DNA from: Sphingobacteriaceae bacterium
GTDB taxonomy: Bacteria > Bacteroidota > Bacteroidia > Sphingobacteriales > Sphingobacteriaceae
Length of the DNA stretch: 64,000 nt
Assembly: GCA_029266635.1 (NCBI GenBank)
Contig: JAQSWM010000013.1
Coordinates: 62,001-126,000 of the forward strand
Direction of reading: 5' to 3'
Shown: positions 1 to 6,382 of the stretch, one piece after another
How the letters are laid out: every line of letters starts with the position of its first letter
Numbering within the stretch: position 1 is the stretch's first letter
Notes under the pieces: model-generated
What the model saw: the letters and a program-made list of their open reading frames with translations, nothing else
Databases searched by the model: none
Told to the model about the DNA's origin: nothing
Made by a program: the position numbers and the translations under genes

Positions 1-351
1 TTCAGCGCCGGAGACTACATATACGGCTCCAGGTATGAAGCCAACGGGCAAAACAAAGCTGATATGGACCCGTACGGCTATTTCTTTGCTGGCGGTCCGG
101 CAATTATGGCTAGCTACCTGCCAACTAATAAGTTTTGGATAGACGGGTATGTTAATTATGATATTGCTTTCGCGAAGGTCAATAATCGTGGAACAGCCGG
201 ATACCAAAAGCCGCACTTCCTGACACTTGGCGCAGACCTGTACACCAGCACGAAATTATTCGGCGGCATTCGTCTTAACAGGATGATAGACCGCGGAATT
301 AGCAATGACAAATCAACACGGCTTGATATTTCTGTTGGCTTCGGACTCTAA
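1..351 (+). CDS. C-terminal part of an outer-membrane beta-barrel-like protein (5' end outside window)
   Basis: The frame is open from base 1, so the window holds only the last 116 residues before a TAA stop. The visible part alternates short polar and aromatic stretches typical of amphipathic beta strands (FWIDGYVNYDIAFAKV, then FLTLGADLYTSTKLFGGIRL) and ends in DISVGFGL. This resembles the last strands of an outer-membrane barrel, with a terminal aromatic/hydrophobic residue pattern. No specific family is recognised. An in-frame ATG at base 64 exists but the reading frame and barrel-like pattern continue upstream of it, so it is not taken as the start. A strong terminator follows at 440-468. 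Confidence 0.75.
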   Translation, partial: FSAGDYIYGSRYEANGQNKADMDPYGYFFAGGPAIMASYLPTNKFWIDGYVNYDIAFAKVNNRGTAGYQKPHFLTLGADLYTSTKLFGGIRLNRMIDRGISNDKSTRLDISVGFGL

Positions 352-439
352 GCCATCCCGAAGCAAAGCCAGCCATTATTAACGAAACTGCAGTTCTACT
401 GTTGAGTGCAATGATGGTTGTTTTGTAGGCTGTTGTGCA

Positions 440-468
440 AGCCCCGGACTTTCCGGGGCTTTTTATTT
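440..468 (+). terminator. Rho-independent terminator after the first gene
   Basis: A perfect 8-bp stem, AGCCCCGG and CCGGGGCT, with a 5-base loop is followed by TTTTATTT. It lies about 90 bases after the stop of the gene cut by the window edge and before msrB. Confidence 0.85.
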
Positions 469-522
469 TAGCATCGGAAACTAAAATCCCGCATTTGCCG
501 TAATTTAGTGTAAACAAAAACA

Positions 523-993
523 ATGAAGAGCTACATACAGTTGATATTCTGGACCTGCATTGCATTTACAGCATGCGGGCAACAGAAAGAGAGCAATACA
601 TCGGCTCGCAAAAAAACCAAGGCAAACATGGAATGGAATAAATTAACTCCCGAAGAGGAACGCGTAATTGTTAACAAAGGCACCGAGTATCCCGGCACCG
701 GCAAACTGCTCAACAACAAAGAAAAGGGAACGTACGTTTGTCGCCGCTGTAACGCCCCGCTTTACCGTTCTGAAACTAAATTTGATTCGCACTGTGGCTG
801 GCCGAGCTTTGATGACGAAATAAAAGGAGCAGTGAAACGCCTTCCAGATCCGGATGGACAACGCACCGAAATTGAGTGCGCTAAGTGCGGGGCTCATTTG
901 GGGCACGTGTTTATCGGAGAGCGCTTCACAGACAAAAATACCAGGCACTGTGTGAATTCTGTTTCCATGGCATTTGTGCCGGATAAGAAGTAG
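523..993 (+). CDS. msrB: Peptide-methionine (R)-S-oxide reductase MsrB, predicted lipoprotein
   Basis: Reduces the R-epimer of methionine sulfoxide in proteins. Residues 1-18 form a lipoprotein signal with a lipobox ending at Cys18 (FTAC), so the enzyme is probably anchored in the periplasm or outer membrane rather than cytosolic. The MsrB domain runs from about residue 38. It has the two zinc-binding CxxC pairs (C73/C76 and C119/C122) and the catalytic Cys143 in RHCVNS. Length (156 aa) fits a signal plus one MsrB domain. It is a single-gene unit between terminators at 440-468 and 1026-1058. The family assignment is certain from the motifs; the location is inferred from the signal. Confidence 0.95.
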   Translation: MKSYIQLIFWTCIAFTACGQQKESNTSARKKTKANMEWNKLTPEEERVIVNKGTEYPGTGKLLNNKEKGTYVCRRCNAPLYRSETKFDSHCGWPSFDDEIKGAVKRLPDPDGQRTEIECAKCGAHLGHVFIGERFTDKNTRHCVNSVSMAFVPDKK

Positions 994-1025
994 GGCTAGA
1001 ATTTAGCGTAAAGAATTGAGAATTA

Positions 1026-1058
1026 AGAGTGAGCCCCTGTGCTCGCTCTTTTTTTTTG
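1026..1058 (+). terminator. Rho-independent terminator of msrB
   Basis: AGAGTGAGC and GCTCGCTCT pair over 9 bp with one G-U, around a 6-base loop, followed by a run of T. It ends the msrB transcript and argues against an rlpA start upstream at 1039, which would lie inside the hairpin. Confidence 0.85.
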
Positions 1059-1131
1059 GACGGTTATTCTTTGCTCTTTCTTCTTTGCTCTTTCAGCTTC
1101 ATCTTTCTCCTTTAAATCGGTATTTTCGTGG

Positions 1132-1494
1132 ATGTTCAAGTTAGCACCCATCACAGCCTTTATTTTGTTTTTTGTCCTGCAATGCTGTGCTCCCAAAATC
1201 TCCCAAACGGGAAAGGCTTCCTTCTACGCAGACAAATTCAATGGGCGTAAAACTGCGAGCGGTGAAACCTTCCGGAACTCAAAGAAGATAGCAGCGCACA
1301 AAACACTTCCGTTTGGCACCAAAGTAAAAGTTACAAACCTTCGGACTGGAAAGTCGGTGAAAGTTCGCATTGCCGACCGCGGGCCATTTGTTGCGGGGCG
1401 AATTATAGACCTCTCTAAAAAAGCCGCCCGAAGGATTGATATGGATAAAGAAGGGGTTGGGAATGTGAAGATTGAATATAGGAAGAAGAAATAA
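1132..1494 (+). CDS. RlpA-like double-psi beta-barrel lipoprotein
   Basis: Short (about 120 aa) septal-ring RlpA-type protein. From the ATG at 1132 it starts [19 protein letters not shown], a lipoprotein signal with a lipobox Cys; the longer frame from 1039 would run through the msrB terminator, so 1132 is preferred. The DPBB domain follows: [35 protein letters not shown], and [18 protein letters not shown], the family's diagnostic order. RlpA proteins bind or cleave denuded peptidoglycan; there is no SPOR domain here, so a binding role is only inferred. The 3' end matters for the neighbouring island: a diverged copy of its last codons occurs again at 5232-5292, consistent with integration at this gene end. 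Confidence 0.88.
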   Translation: MFKLAPITAFILFFVLQCCAPKISQTGKASFYADKFNGRKTASGETFRNSKKIAAHKTLPFGTKVKVTNLRTGKSVKVRIADRGPFVAGRIIDLSKKAARRIDMDKEGVGNVKIEYRKKK

Positions 1495-1612
1495 CGGTTA
1501 GTGTTTATATTGTGCTCGATTAAGAGCACTTCCGTGTCGAGCTGCACGAATGCTGCTAAAAAGCAGAAAACTTTCGAGAAGCACGTCACCCGGGCATAAT
1601 TTAAACATGTTG
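1495..1612. repeat. Left junction of the island: small inverted repeats and a GGGCATAA/TTATGCCC palindrome
   Basis: This gene-free stretch between rlpA and ariB is packed with short stems: GTGCTC/GAGCAC at 1512-1529 (6-base loop), CTGCT/AGCAG at 1553-1566, and an 8-bp palindrome GGGCATAA...TTATGCCC, which runs from about 1591 into the ariB stop codon (to 1620). The same GGGGCATAAC word recurs just upstream of ariA at 3809-3817. The region probably holds a recombination junction and the 3' end of the ari transcript; no U-rich terminator is seen. Confidence 0.55.
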
Positions 1613-2494
1613 TTATGCCCCGTTTTTTTTAAATTGTTGCTCATAGAAGTCATAGATAGCCCCGTTGTCAAAATGCTTTTCAAAATATTTTTTAATTCCC
1701 ATTCGGTATATAATGTCCCTTGGGATGTTCGATAATGAGTGCCTTTTTTTAATGTAGTGGGTAATTAATTGACAGCTATAATCGGACAAAAAGTGACCGA
1801 AACAAAATTTTAAAGTATCGATTGAATATCTATTTCCAAATAAAGTTGCTTTTCTTTTTGTTATTCCTTTCTCAACTATTTTTTTTTCAATTTCCGCATC
1901 TTTTATACTTGGTAAGTCAATAGGGTTACATTCTACACAAAACATGTAACCTGTTTGTCTTGGAAAGAATGAGGAGTTATATTTAGAGAGGTAAGCATCT
2001 GAATAAACAGCTAGTTTTATTTTTGATACAAACTCTGTCATATTAGCTTCTATATCACTATTGTCAATTTTTATAGCTGTTAACTCTTCAATTACTGATT
2101 TAATCACATTTTGATTCCATACATCGTTTTCCCAACTATAACCATAGGTGTAATACACATTTGGGTGGTTTATCCTTTGATTAAGAATCTCATCAAATTC
2201 ATTATCCATCGCAACCATAACGGTTGTTATTTTCCCGTCAATTATATCTACCGCAATTTCTTTTATTGTAGTTTTTGAACCAACGGATTTGAATTTGATT
2301 TTCTTCCCAGATTTAAACTTAGAAAATATATTTTTCCAAAAGATTATATCTTCAGTCTCTTTTGAATAGTTTCCAGCATAAACCTGGGTTTTATTATATG
2401 AGGTCTTCCCTCCTTCTAAAAAAACAATCAGGTCAACATCATAAAATAGGTGTTGGTTATTTAAACCACTATTTGTTCTCCTAAAGCTACTCAT
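1613..2494 (-). CDS. ariB: DUF4435 / TOPRIM-like effector, AriB of a PARIS-type anti-phage system
   Basis: 293 aa if started at the ATG at 2494, whose ATGA overlaps the ariA stop; a TTG three codons upstream is also open. The N-terminal part resembles DUF4435: DLIVFLEGG with Glu27, then the acidic pair in AMDNEFDEI (D97, D101), the pattern of a TOPRIM-type metal site. In described PARIS systems AriB is held by the AriA ATPase and released by a phage trigger to act as a toxic nuclease (reported to cut tRNA); the essential glutamate lies near residue 26, which agrees with Glu27 here. The C-terminal half (about 170-293) is Lys/Phe rich and unrecognised. Base composition is more AT-rich than the flanking genes. 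Assignment rests on motif, size, order and coupling; a generic DUF4435 protein of another system is the main alternative. Confidence 0.82.
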   Translation of the reverse strand: MSSFRRTNSGLNNQHLFYDVDLIVFLEGGKTSYNKTQVYAGNYSKETEDIIFWKNIFSKFKSGKKIKFKSVGSKTTIKEIAVDIIDGKITTVMVAMDNEFDEILNQRINHPNVYYTYGYSWENDVWNQNVIKSVIEELTAIKIDNSDIEANMTEFVSKIKLAVYSDAYLSKYNSSFFPRQTGYMFCVECNPIDLPSIKDAEIEKKIVEKGITKRKATLFGNRYSIDTLKFCFGHFLSDYSCQLITHYIKKRHSLSNIPRDIIYRMGIKKYFEKHFDNGAIYDFYEQQFKKNGA

Positions 2495-3777
2495 GCAATA
2501 CAAGTCTCCACTTTAATGACGCAATTTGAATAGGAGCCTACTATATCAGGGGAATGAGTAGCAAAGATAATCTGTGAATTTGGATTTACACCCTTTAAGC
2601 TTCCCACTAACTTTTCTTGCCATTCGACATGAAGAGATAGCTCTGGTTCATCTGCAATGTAAACGTGGCTTTTGTTTTCTTGGAGTAGACTTTCTCCTAA
2701 AATAATAAGGAGCTGCTTTTCTCCTGACGAAAGGTTGATTAAATTAAACTCTTTACCACTTTCTGTTCTTACACGTAATTCATTTTTTTCATTAATAAAC
2801 AATTGCTTACGCTGATAAAGCTTATTTAACTCTGCAATAAACGTCAACTTCGGTTTATTTATTAACGTCTTCTTTTCATTTAAATCAATCCACTCTTGAA
2901 CAATTGAATGAATTCTTCTCGTCCCGAGGATGTATGAAAGCTTATCCAGTTGTATAGTCTTTTTATCTTTAAGTAACGTTTTTGCTTCATCGAATCCTTT
3001 AAAATGTTTTTCAAGCTTGCTGCTAAATTCAACTTCTTCAAGTTTAAATAAAAGAAAAATTTGCTTGAGAGATTCCTGTTCCTTTTGAGAGTCTAAATCG
3101 TCAGTTTCTAAAAGATTAATCGGTTTTTCACCCTCAATCAATGAAAGGAAAACATTCTTTTGAAATTTTTCAGTCTCAATAGAATATTGCTTATCAAGTA
3201 CCCCAAAGTATTTAATAAGTTCGGTTGATAATTCTTTAACCTTTTGGTCAATACTTGATTCGAGGCTTTTCTCTTCTTGATGCATATTTCGACTAGCCCT
3301 ATGAATTGATAGCCAAGTCAAATTTACTATGCTTTGTAAAGATAAATTGATATCTCTTCCAATTTGAGCTCCCATCCTATGAATCCTTTGACGTAAGTAA
3401 TCTTTCGGGTATCTATAGTAAATTTCCTCTTCAAGCTCGTTTAACTTGAATGTTTTTGGTTTACTTTCCTTGGGAAGTTTTATAGTAAAAATGATATTTG
3501 GGTATGGAGAATCATTTTTTTCTTTTTTTACCACTTCTATGAAAGCAGAGTCGTTTTTGCTTTCATTATCTGAATGGAAGTCCACTTTAATTCTGTTAAA
3601 TTCAGCCTTGTCCAATGTTGTAAAGTCAGCATTTAAACTGGCTGCTATTAAATTAATTATGGTAGTCTTTCCTGAACCGTTAACCCCTATTAAAAAATTT
3701 ATATTATCGTTAAAGTCAAGAATGACCGTTTTGTCACCCCAAAAGCCTTCAATCCTTACTGATTTTATTTTACGCAT
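2491..3777 (-). CDS. ariA: AAA/ABC-type ATPase, AriA of a PARIS-type anti-phage system
   Basis: 428-aa SMC/RecF-like ATPase. It has Walker A GVNGSGKT at residues 31-38, a long helical middle (about 130-330), the ABC signature LSSGEKQ at 349-355, Walker B VYIADE at 372-377 and the switch His408 in ATHSPD. This architecture is AAA_15/AAA_21, the class of AriA, Septu PtuA and similar defence ATPases. The downstream partner being DUF4435, in a 4-base ATGA overlap, points to PARIS rather than OLD/Gabija or retron-Eco8. In PARIS the ATPase forms a large assembly that senses a phage anti-defence protein and frees AriB. A consensus promoter (3897-3928) and a leader with alternating hairpins (3824-3888) lie upstream. 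AT-rich codon use suggests transfer. Confidence 0.85.
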   Translation of the reverse strand: MRKIKSVRIEGFWGDKTVILDFNDNINFLIGVNGSGKTTIINLIAASLNADFTTLDKAEFNRIKVDFHSDNESKNDSAFIEVVKKEKNDSPYPNIIFTIKLPKESKPKTFKLNELEEEIYYRYPKDYLRQRIHRMGAQIGRDINLSLQSIVNLTWLSIHRASRNMHQEEKSLESSIDQKVKELSTELIKYFGVLDKQYSIETEKFQKNVFLSLIEGEKPINLLETDDLDSQKEQESLKQIFLLFKLEEVEFSSKLEKHFKGFDEAKTLLKDKKTIQLDKLSYILGTRRIHSIVQEWIDLNEKKTLINKPKLTFIAELNKLYQRKQLFINEKNELRVRTESGKEFNLINLSSGEKQLLIILGESLLQENKSHVYIADEPELSLHVEWQEKLVGSLKGVNPNSQIIFATHSPDIVGSYSNCVIKVETCIA

Positions 3778-3807
3778 TTATGATTTTGTTAGGTCGTTTT
3801 TTAAAAT

Positions 3808-3817
3808 GGGGCATAAC
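3808..3817. repeat. GGGGCATAAC word repeated at both ends of the ari gene pair
   Basis: GGGGCATAAC lies about 30 bases upstream of the ariA start. Its inverse, GTTATGCCCC, overlaps the ariB stop at 1612-1621, and a further GGGCATAA is at about 1592. Read on the minus strand, TTATGCCC therefore stands in direct orientation at the start and end of the two-gene block, with an inverted copy just inside the end. Confidence 0.55.
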
Positions 3818-3823
3818 TTGTAT

Positions 3824-3888
3824 ATATGGATGACTTTCTCATCCATATCTCCCCATATAAGGGTAGATATGGATGATTTCTATCATCC
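3824..3888 (-). promoter_or_regulatory. Four alternating complementary segments in the ariA-ariB leader
   Basis: Read on the minus strand the leader contains, in order, GGATGA (3888-3883), TCATCCATATCT (3876-3865), AGATATGGATGA (3850-3839) and TCATCCATAT (3833-3824). Segments 1:2 can pair (6 bp), 3:4 can pair (10 bp, 5-base loop), and 2:3 can pair instead (12 bp perfect, 14-base loop). Mutually exclusive pairings of this kind are the hallmark of attenuator or switch leaders. No U-tract follows 3:4, so simple termination is not supported; translational control, protein binding or a folded-DNA recombination site are alternatives. Confidence 0.6.
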
Positions 3889-3896
3889 TTTTCACT

Positions 3897-3928
3897 CAAA
3901 TATACAATCATATATCAAGGTCATCAAA
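3897..3928 (-). promoter_or_regulatory. Consensus Bacteroidota promoter for ariA-ariB
   Basis: On the minus strand TTTG (3928-3925), exactly 20 bases, then TATATTTG (3904-3897) match the Bacteroidota -33 TTTG and -7 TAnnTTTG elements fully. It overlaps the last codons of the recombinase gene. Transcription would start near 3890, giving a leader of about 110 bases before the ariA ATG at 3777, including the alternating hairpins. Confidence 0.75.
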
Positions 3929-4951
3929 CGGGCTTTTTATGAGTTTTATGCTCTGAGTGCTTACGTGTGTGTAAATCTCCGTTGTTTTACTGCTGCTATG
4001 GCCTAAGAGCTCCTGGATATAGCGCAGGTCAGTGCCTGCTTCTAAAAGGTGTGTCGCGTAGCTATGCCTCAACCAGTGAAGGGTGACAGGTTTATTTATT
4101 TTGGCTTTTGCTAAAGCCTGTTTCAGCACGCTTGCTAAACTCCGTTCGTCATATTGCACATTTGCCGTTTGCCCCTCAAAAAGCCAAACTTTGGGCTTAT
4201 AGGTTTTGTAATACGCCCTTAAAAGTTCTGTTATTTTCCCGGACAAGGGTACTATCCTGTCTTTTCGCCCCTTTGCTTGCCTGATAATCACAACAACGCG
4301 TTCGCTATCTATGTCGGCAAATTTTAAATTTAATAGTTCGCTGCGCCGTAAGCCGCAACTATACATTAAACATAGCATCGCCTGATGTTTCAAATTGCTG
4401 TGAGCATTCAATATCCTTTTAATTTCCTCTTTGCTCAACACGTTTGGCAGAAGGTGCTCCCGTTTGGGCCTATAGATCTTAGCCACCTCTATTGCCGTAT
4501 CCTTAATTATGCTGAAGTATAGTTTAACTGCATTAACAATCTGGTTCTGATACGAAGCTGATAGCCCGTTTGCTATAATGTAATTCTCATAGTAGGCTAC
4601 CACATCGGTATTGTTAAGGCTCTCTAGAGCTTTTGAATTATAGAAAAGCAGAAACGAGCGAAGTGCCTCACAGTATGTTTTCACAGTATTAGGGCTATAT
4701 CTTTTGGTAATCAGATATTGTTCAAATAGCGTTATCTGGGCAACTTTATCAGCAGCTAAAATAACCGGCTGCTGCAGCTTGAACCTTTTTCTATTCAATT
4801 CATTATCCGGCAGGTGCCAGGCATTTAGTGTAGCACTCCATAAAGCGCCATCTAACTTTTTAATTCTGGCAATAAGCGCCGGGTCTTTTTTAAACCATAC
4901 CGCTATTCGTTTTTGTTTTTTGTGAACAATGGCTTCCGCTTTCCAATCCAT
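3908..4951 (-). CDS. Tyrosine recombinase / integrase of the island
   Basis: 347 aa. The catalytic set is complete: Arg202 (GLRRSELL), a Lys in the AKGRKDR hairpin (about 227-230), His292 and Arg295 (HWLRHSYATHLLEAG), His318 (LLGHSSSKTT) and nucleophile Tyr327 (IYTHV). An N-terminal core-binding SAM-like domain occupies about 68-160, and a 60-residue N-terminal extension with WSATLNAWHLPDN precedes it. The catalytic region reads like XerC/D and integron IntI enzymes, but the IntI-specific extra helix before the HxxR box is not visible. It probably moves the adjacent ari genes. Upstream lie a 16-bp palindrome (4985-5000) and an imperfect inverted repeat (5131-5175) that could be its operator and binding sites. 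Confidence 0.93.
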   Translation of the reverse strand: MDWKAEAIVHKKQKRIAVWFKKDPALIARIKKLDGALWSATLNAWHLPDNELNRKRFKLQQPVILAADKVAQITLFEQYLITKRYSPNTVKTYCEALRSFLLFYNSKALESLNNTDVVAYYENYIIANGLSASYQNQIVNAVKLYFSIIKDTAIEVAKIYRPKREHLLPNVLSKEEIKRILNAHSNLKHQAMLCLMYSCGLRRSELLNLKFADIDSERVVVIIRQAKGRKDRIVPLSGKITELLRAYYKTYKPKVWLFEGQTANVQYDERSLASVLKQALAKAKINKPVTLHWLRHSYATHLLEAGTDLRYIQELLGHSSSKTTEIYTHVSTQSIKLIKSPFDDLDI

Positions 4952-4984
4952 TTATGAGGAGGTTAACAGCGTAAATTACTTAAA

Positions 4985-5000
4985 TATTTGCTCGCAAATA
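4985..5000. promoter_or_regulatory. 16-bp palindrome upstream of the recombinase gene
   Basis: TATTTGCTCGCAAATA is a perfect palindrome with 7-bp arms and a 2-base centre, 34-49 bases upstream of the recombinase ATG. The position suits an operator or an accessory recombinase site overlapping the promoter. The function is inferred. Confidence 0.5.
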
Positions 5001-5130
5001 ATTCTTCGGCTGGCGTATCTTCCTCGCCCGGTTCGTGTCTGCACAACCTATTTAAAGGCTTTTTTTCAACATTCTATCACCCATCTCGGGCACTGATGTC
5101 CCGCCACGTTATGCTTTACGGCACAGTCTC

Positions 5131-5175
5131 CAACCTCCATCAATTACCCCTCCATTGTATGTTGATTGGAGGTTG
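5131..5175. repeat. Imperfect inverted repeat with one bulged base
   Basis: CAACCTCCATCAA (5131-5143) pairs with TTGATTGGAGGTTG (5162-5175), leaving one extra base in the right arm and an 18-base loop. It is located between the recombinase gene and the displaced rlpA end. Extrahelical bases in an otherwise good stem are a feature of folded recombination sites such as integron attC, but the site does not match attC consensus well. Confidence 0.55.
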
Positions 5176-5231
5176 AGTGGATGATGATTGTATCATGGTG
5201 CTTTGTCAAGCACGCAAAGACACGTATGTAA

Positions 5232-5292
5232 AAGGATCAATATAGATAAAGAAGGAGTGGGACAGACCGCCGAAAACAAGAAGGAGAAGTAG
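5232..5292 (+). pseudogene. Displaced, diverged 3' end of an rlpA-type gene (candidate right attachment site)
   Basis: Bases 5232-5262 match the rlpA 3' end at 1431-1461 at 25 of 31 positions, including an 11-base identical core GATAAAGAAGG (1444-1454 and 5245-5255). In frame it reads RINIDKEGVGQTAENKKEK and a TAG stop, against [20 protein letters not shown] at the end of the intact gene. Nothing upstream of 5232 continues the gene. The simplest reading is that the island inserted into the 3' end of rlpA, supplied a replacement end for the intact copy and left the original end here. Confidence 0.6.
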
Positions 5293-5295
5293 GCT

Positions 5296-6216
5296 TTACT
5301 TTTTCCCGGTAGAGGGATATGGCTGCGGAGTGCTGGTTGGACCTTCAATGTAAAGCTCACCGTTCGGACGGAAACCCATTTTATCAATGTTGATCATCCT
5401 TCCGCCATCTTCGCTGCCTTTAATACGCGAATGGTAAACACAATATAATTCAGTGCCGTCTGGCGAGCTGACCACCGAATGGTGCCCCGGACCAGAAACT
5501 TCCGGGTTTGTTTTGCTGGAGAAAATAGGATTACCCTCATACTTGGTGAATGGGCTTGTAGGCGAACTCGCTGTAGCGTAGCCAATGCTATAATTGTCTG
5601 CGCAAAAGCAATTTGCCGAGTACATCAGGTAGTAAATGCCGTTGTGTTTCAGAACAGTGGCACCTTCGTTCCAGTACGATTTTGCATTTGGATTGTTCTC
5701 CCACGCTTGAGTTGGATAAATGAGCATTTGTGGTTTCCCGATAGGCTTTGACAAATCCGCTGCCAGCTCAACCACCCAAATCTCGCTTCTGTATTTATTT
5801 GTTTTCGGGATTTTGTTAGTGGACATGGCATTGGAATAATACATGAATGCACGCTTATCGTCATCTACAAAAATGTGCGAGTCTATGCAGCCCTGGTAAG
5901 AAGCATGTTCAAAATAGGGTTTGTTGCTTAAGTCCTTGAACGGGCCAAGCGGATTATCAGCCACTGCCATCCCGATCCGCTTCGGCTCGTCTTTGCCTTC
6001 TGCGCCTGTATAATGAAGATAGTATTTGCCGTTGTGCTTGATCACCTCCGGCGCCCAAAACGCCGATTTGCTCCATTTACAATCCTCCCGTTCAAGCACC
6101 TTGTTTTCAAATTTCCAGTTCACCAGGTCTTTTGACGAGAAAGCAGGAAATCCGGCTCCGGTAACGTAGAGGTAATAAGTGCCGTCATCATCTTTAAAAA
6201 CAAAGGGATCAGCCAC
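5296..6216 (-). CDS. GH43-family glycoside hydrolase, catalytic part (gene frameshifted near its 5' end)
   Basis: The 306-residue open frame carries a five-bladed-propeller GH43 fold: ADPFVFKDDDGTYYLY (general base Asp), FWAPEVIKHNGKYYLHYT, CIDSHIFVDDD (second Asp), YWNEGATVLKHNGIYYLMYS (general acid Glu) and GPGHHSVV. GH43 enzymes are mostly alpha-L-arabinofuranosidases, arabinanases or beta-xylosidases; the substrate cannot be read here. The frame's first usable codon is a GTG inside the conserved first blade, so it is not the true start. The real 5' end, with a signal peptide, lies in another frame at 6340-6251, separated by a single-base shift. The gene follows the alpha/beta hydrolase by 42 bases and may share its transcript. 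Confidence 0.85.
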   Translation of the reverse strand: MADPFVFKDDDGTYYLYVTGAGFPAFSSKDLVNWKFENKVLEREDCKWSKSAFWAPEVIKHNGKYYLHYTGAEGKDEPKRIGMAVADNPLGPFKDLSNKPYFEHASYQGCIDSHIFVDDDKRAFMYYSNAMSTNKIPKTNKYRSEIWVVELAADLSKPIGKPQMLIYPTQAWENNPNAKSYWNEGATVLKHNGIYYLMYSANCFCADNYSIGYATASSPTSPFTKYEGNPIFSSKTNPEVSGPGHHSVVSSPDGTELYCVYHSRIKGSEDGGRMINIDKMGFRPNGELYIEGPTSTPQPYPSTGKK

Positions 6217-6340
6217 GGCTCTTGAATCCGGTCGCCGGCAGTCGCCCGGGCTTTAGTATTGGGTTTGTGTATTGGCGGGTTTGAGCAAAGGCGCTGACAA
6301 ATGATAACAAAAACCCTATTGAAAGCAGTGTCCTTTTCAT
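6217..6340 (-). pseudogene. Frameshifted 5' end of the GH43 gene, encoding its signal peptide
   Basis: From the ATG at 6340 the minus strand encodes MKRTLLSIGFLLSFVSAFAQ, a clear signal peptide, then TRQYTNPILKPG, the usual N-terminus of GH43 enzymes. The frame then leaves the gene at GCCCGGGC (6244-6251). Removing one base of that run restores GDCRRPDSRAVADPFVF, continuous with the downstream domain. Either a recent inactivating insertion or a sequencing error in the C/G run explains this. If corrected, the protein is about 347 aa and secreted. Confidence 0.8.
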
Positions 6341-6382
6341 CAATCCAATGCTATGAAAAAAATAGCATTCTTTCGAGACGAT

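Larger units (their letters stand above)
4952..5232. other. Gene-free recombinase upstream region, probable attachment-side DNA
   Basis: No credible gene is found here. The stretch contains a 16-bp palindrome at 4985-5000, an imperfect 13/14-bp inverted repeat at 5131-5175, a 6-bp stem GTGCTT/AAGCAC at 5198-5213, and a GTTATGC word at 5109-5115. It ends where similarity to the rlpA 3' end begins at 5232. Dense palindromes between an integrase gene and a displaced gene end are what an att-site region would hold. Confidence 0.55.

Noticed and set aside
1039-1131. N-terminal extension of the RlpA-like gene from an upstream start
   Set aside because: It would begin inside the msrB terminator hairpin, and the lipoprotein signal begins cleanly at 1132.
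3446-4006. 186-codon open frame antisense to ariA and the recombinase end
   Set aside because: It overlaps two strongly supported genes, has Ser/Leu-rich shadow composition and no family features.
1591-4951. A true integron (IntI plus attC cassettes)
   Set aside because: The recombinase shows no IntI-specific insertion before HxxR, and the palindrome after ariB is too short for attC; kept only as a cassette-like observation.
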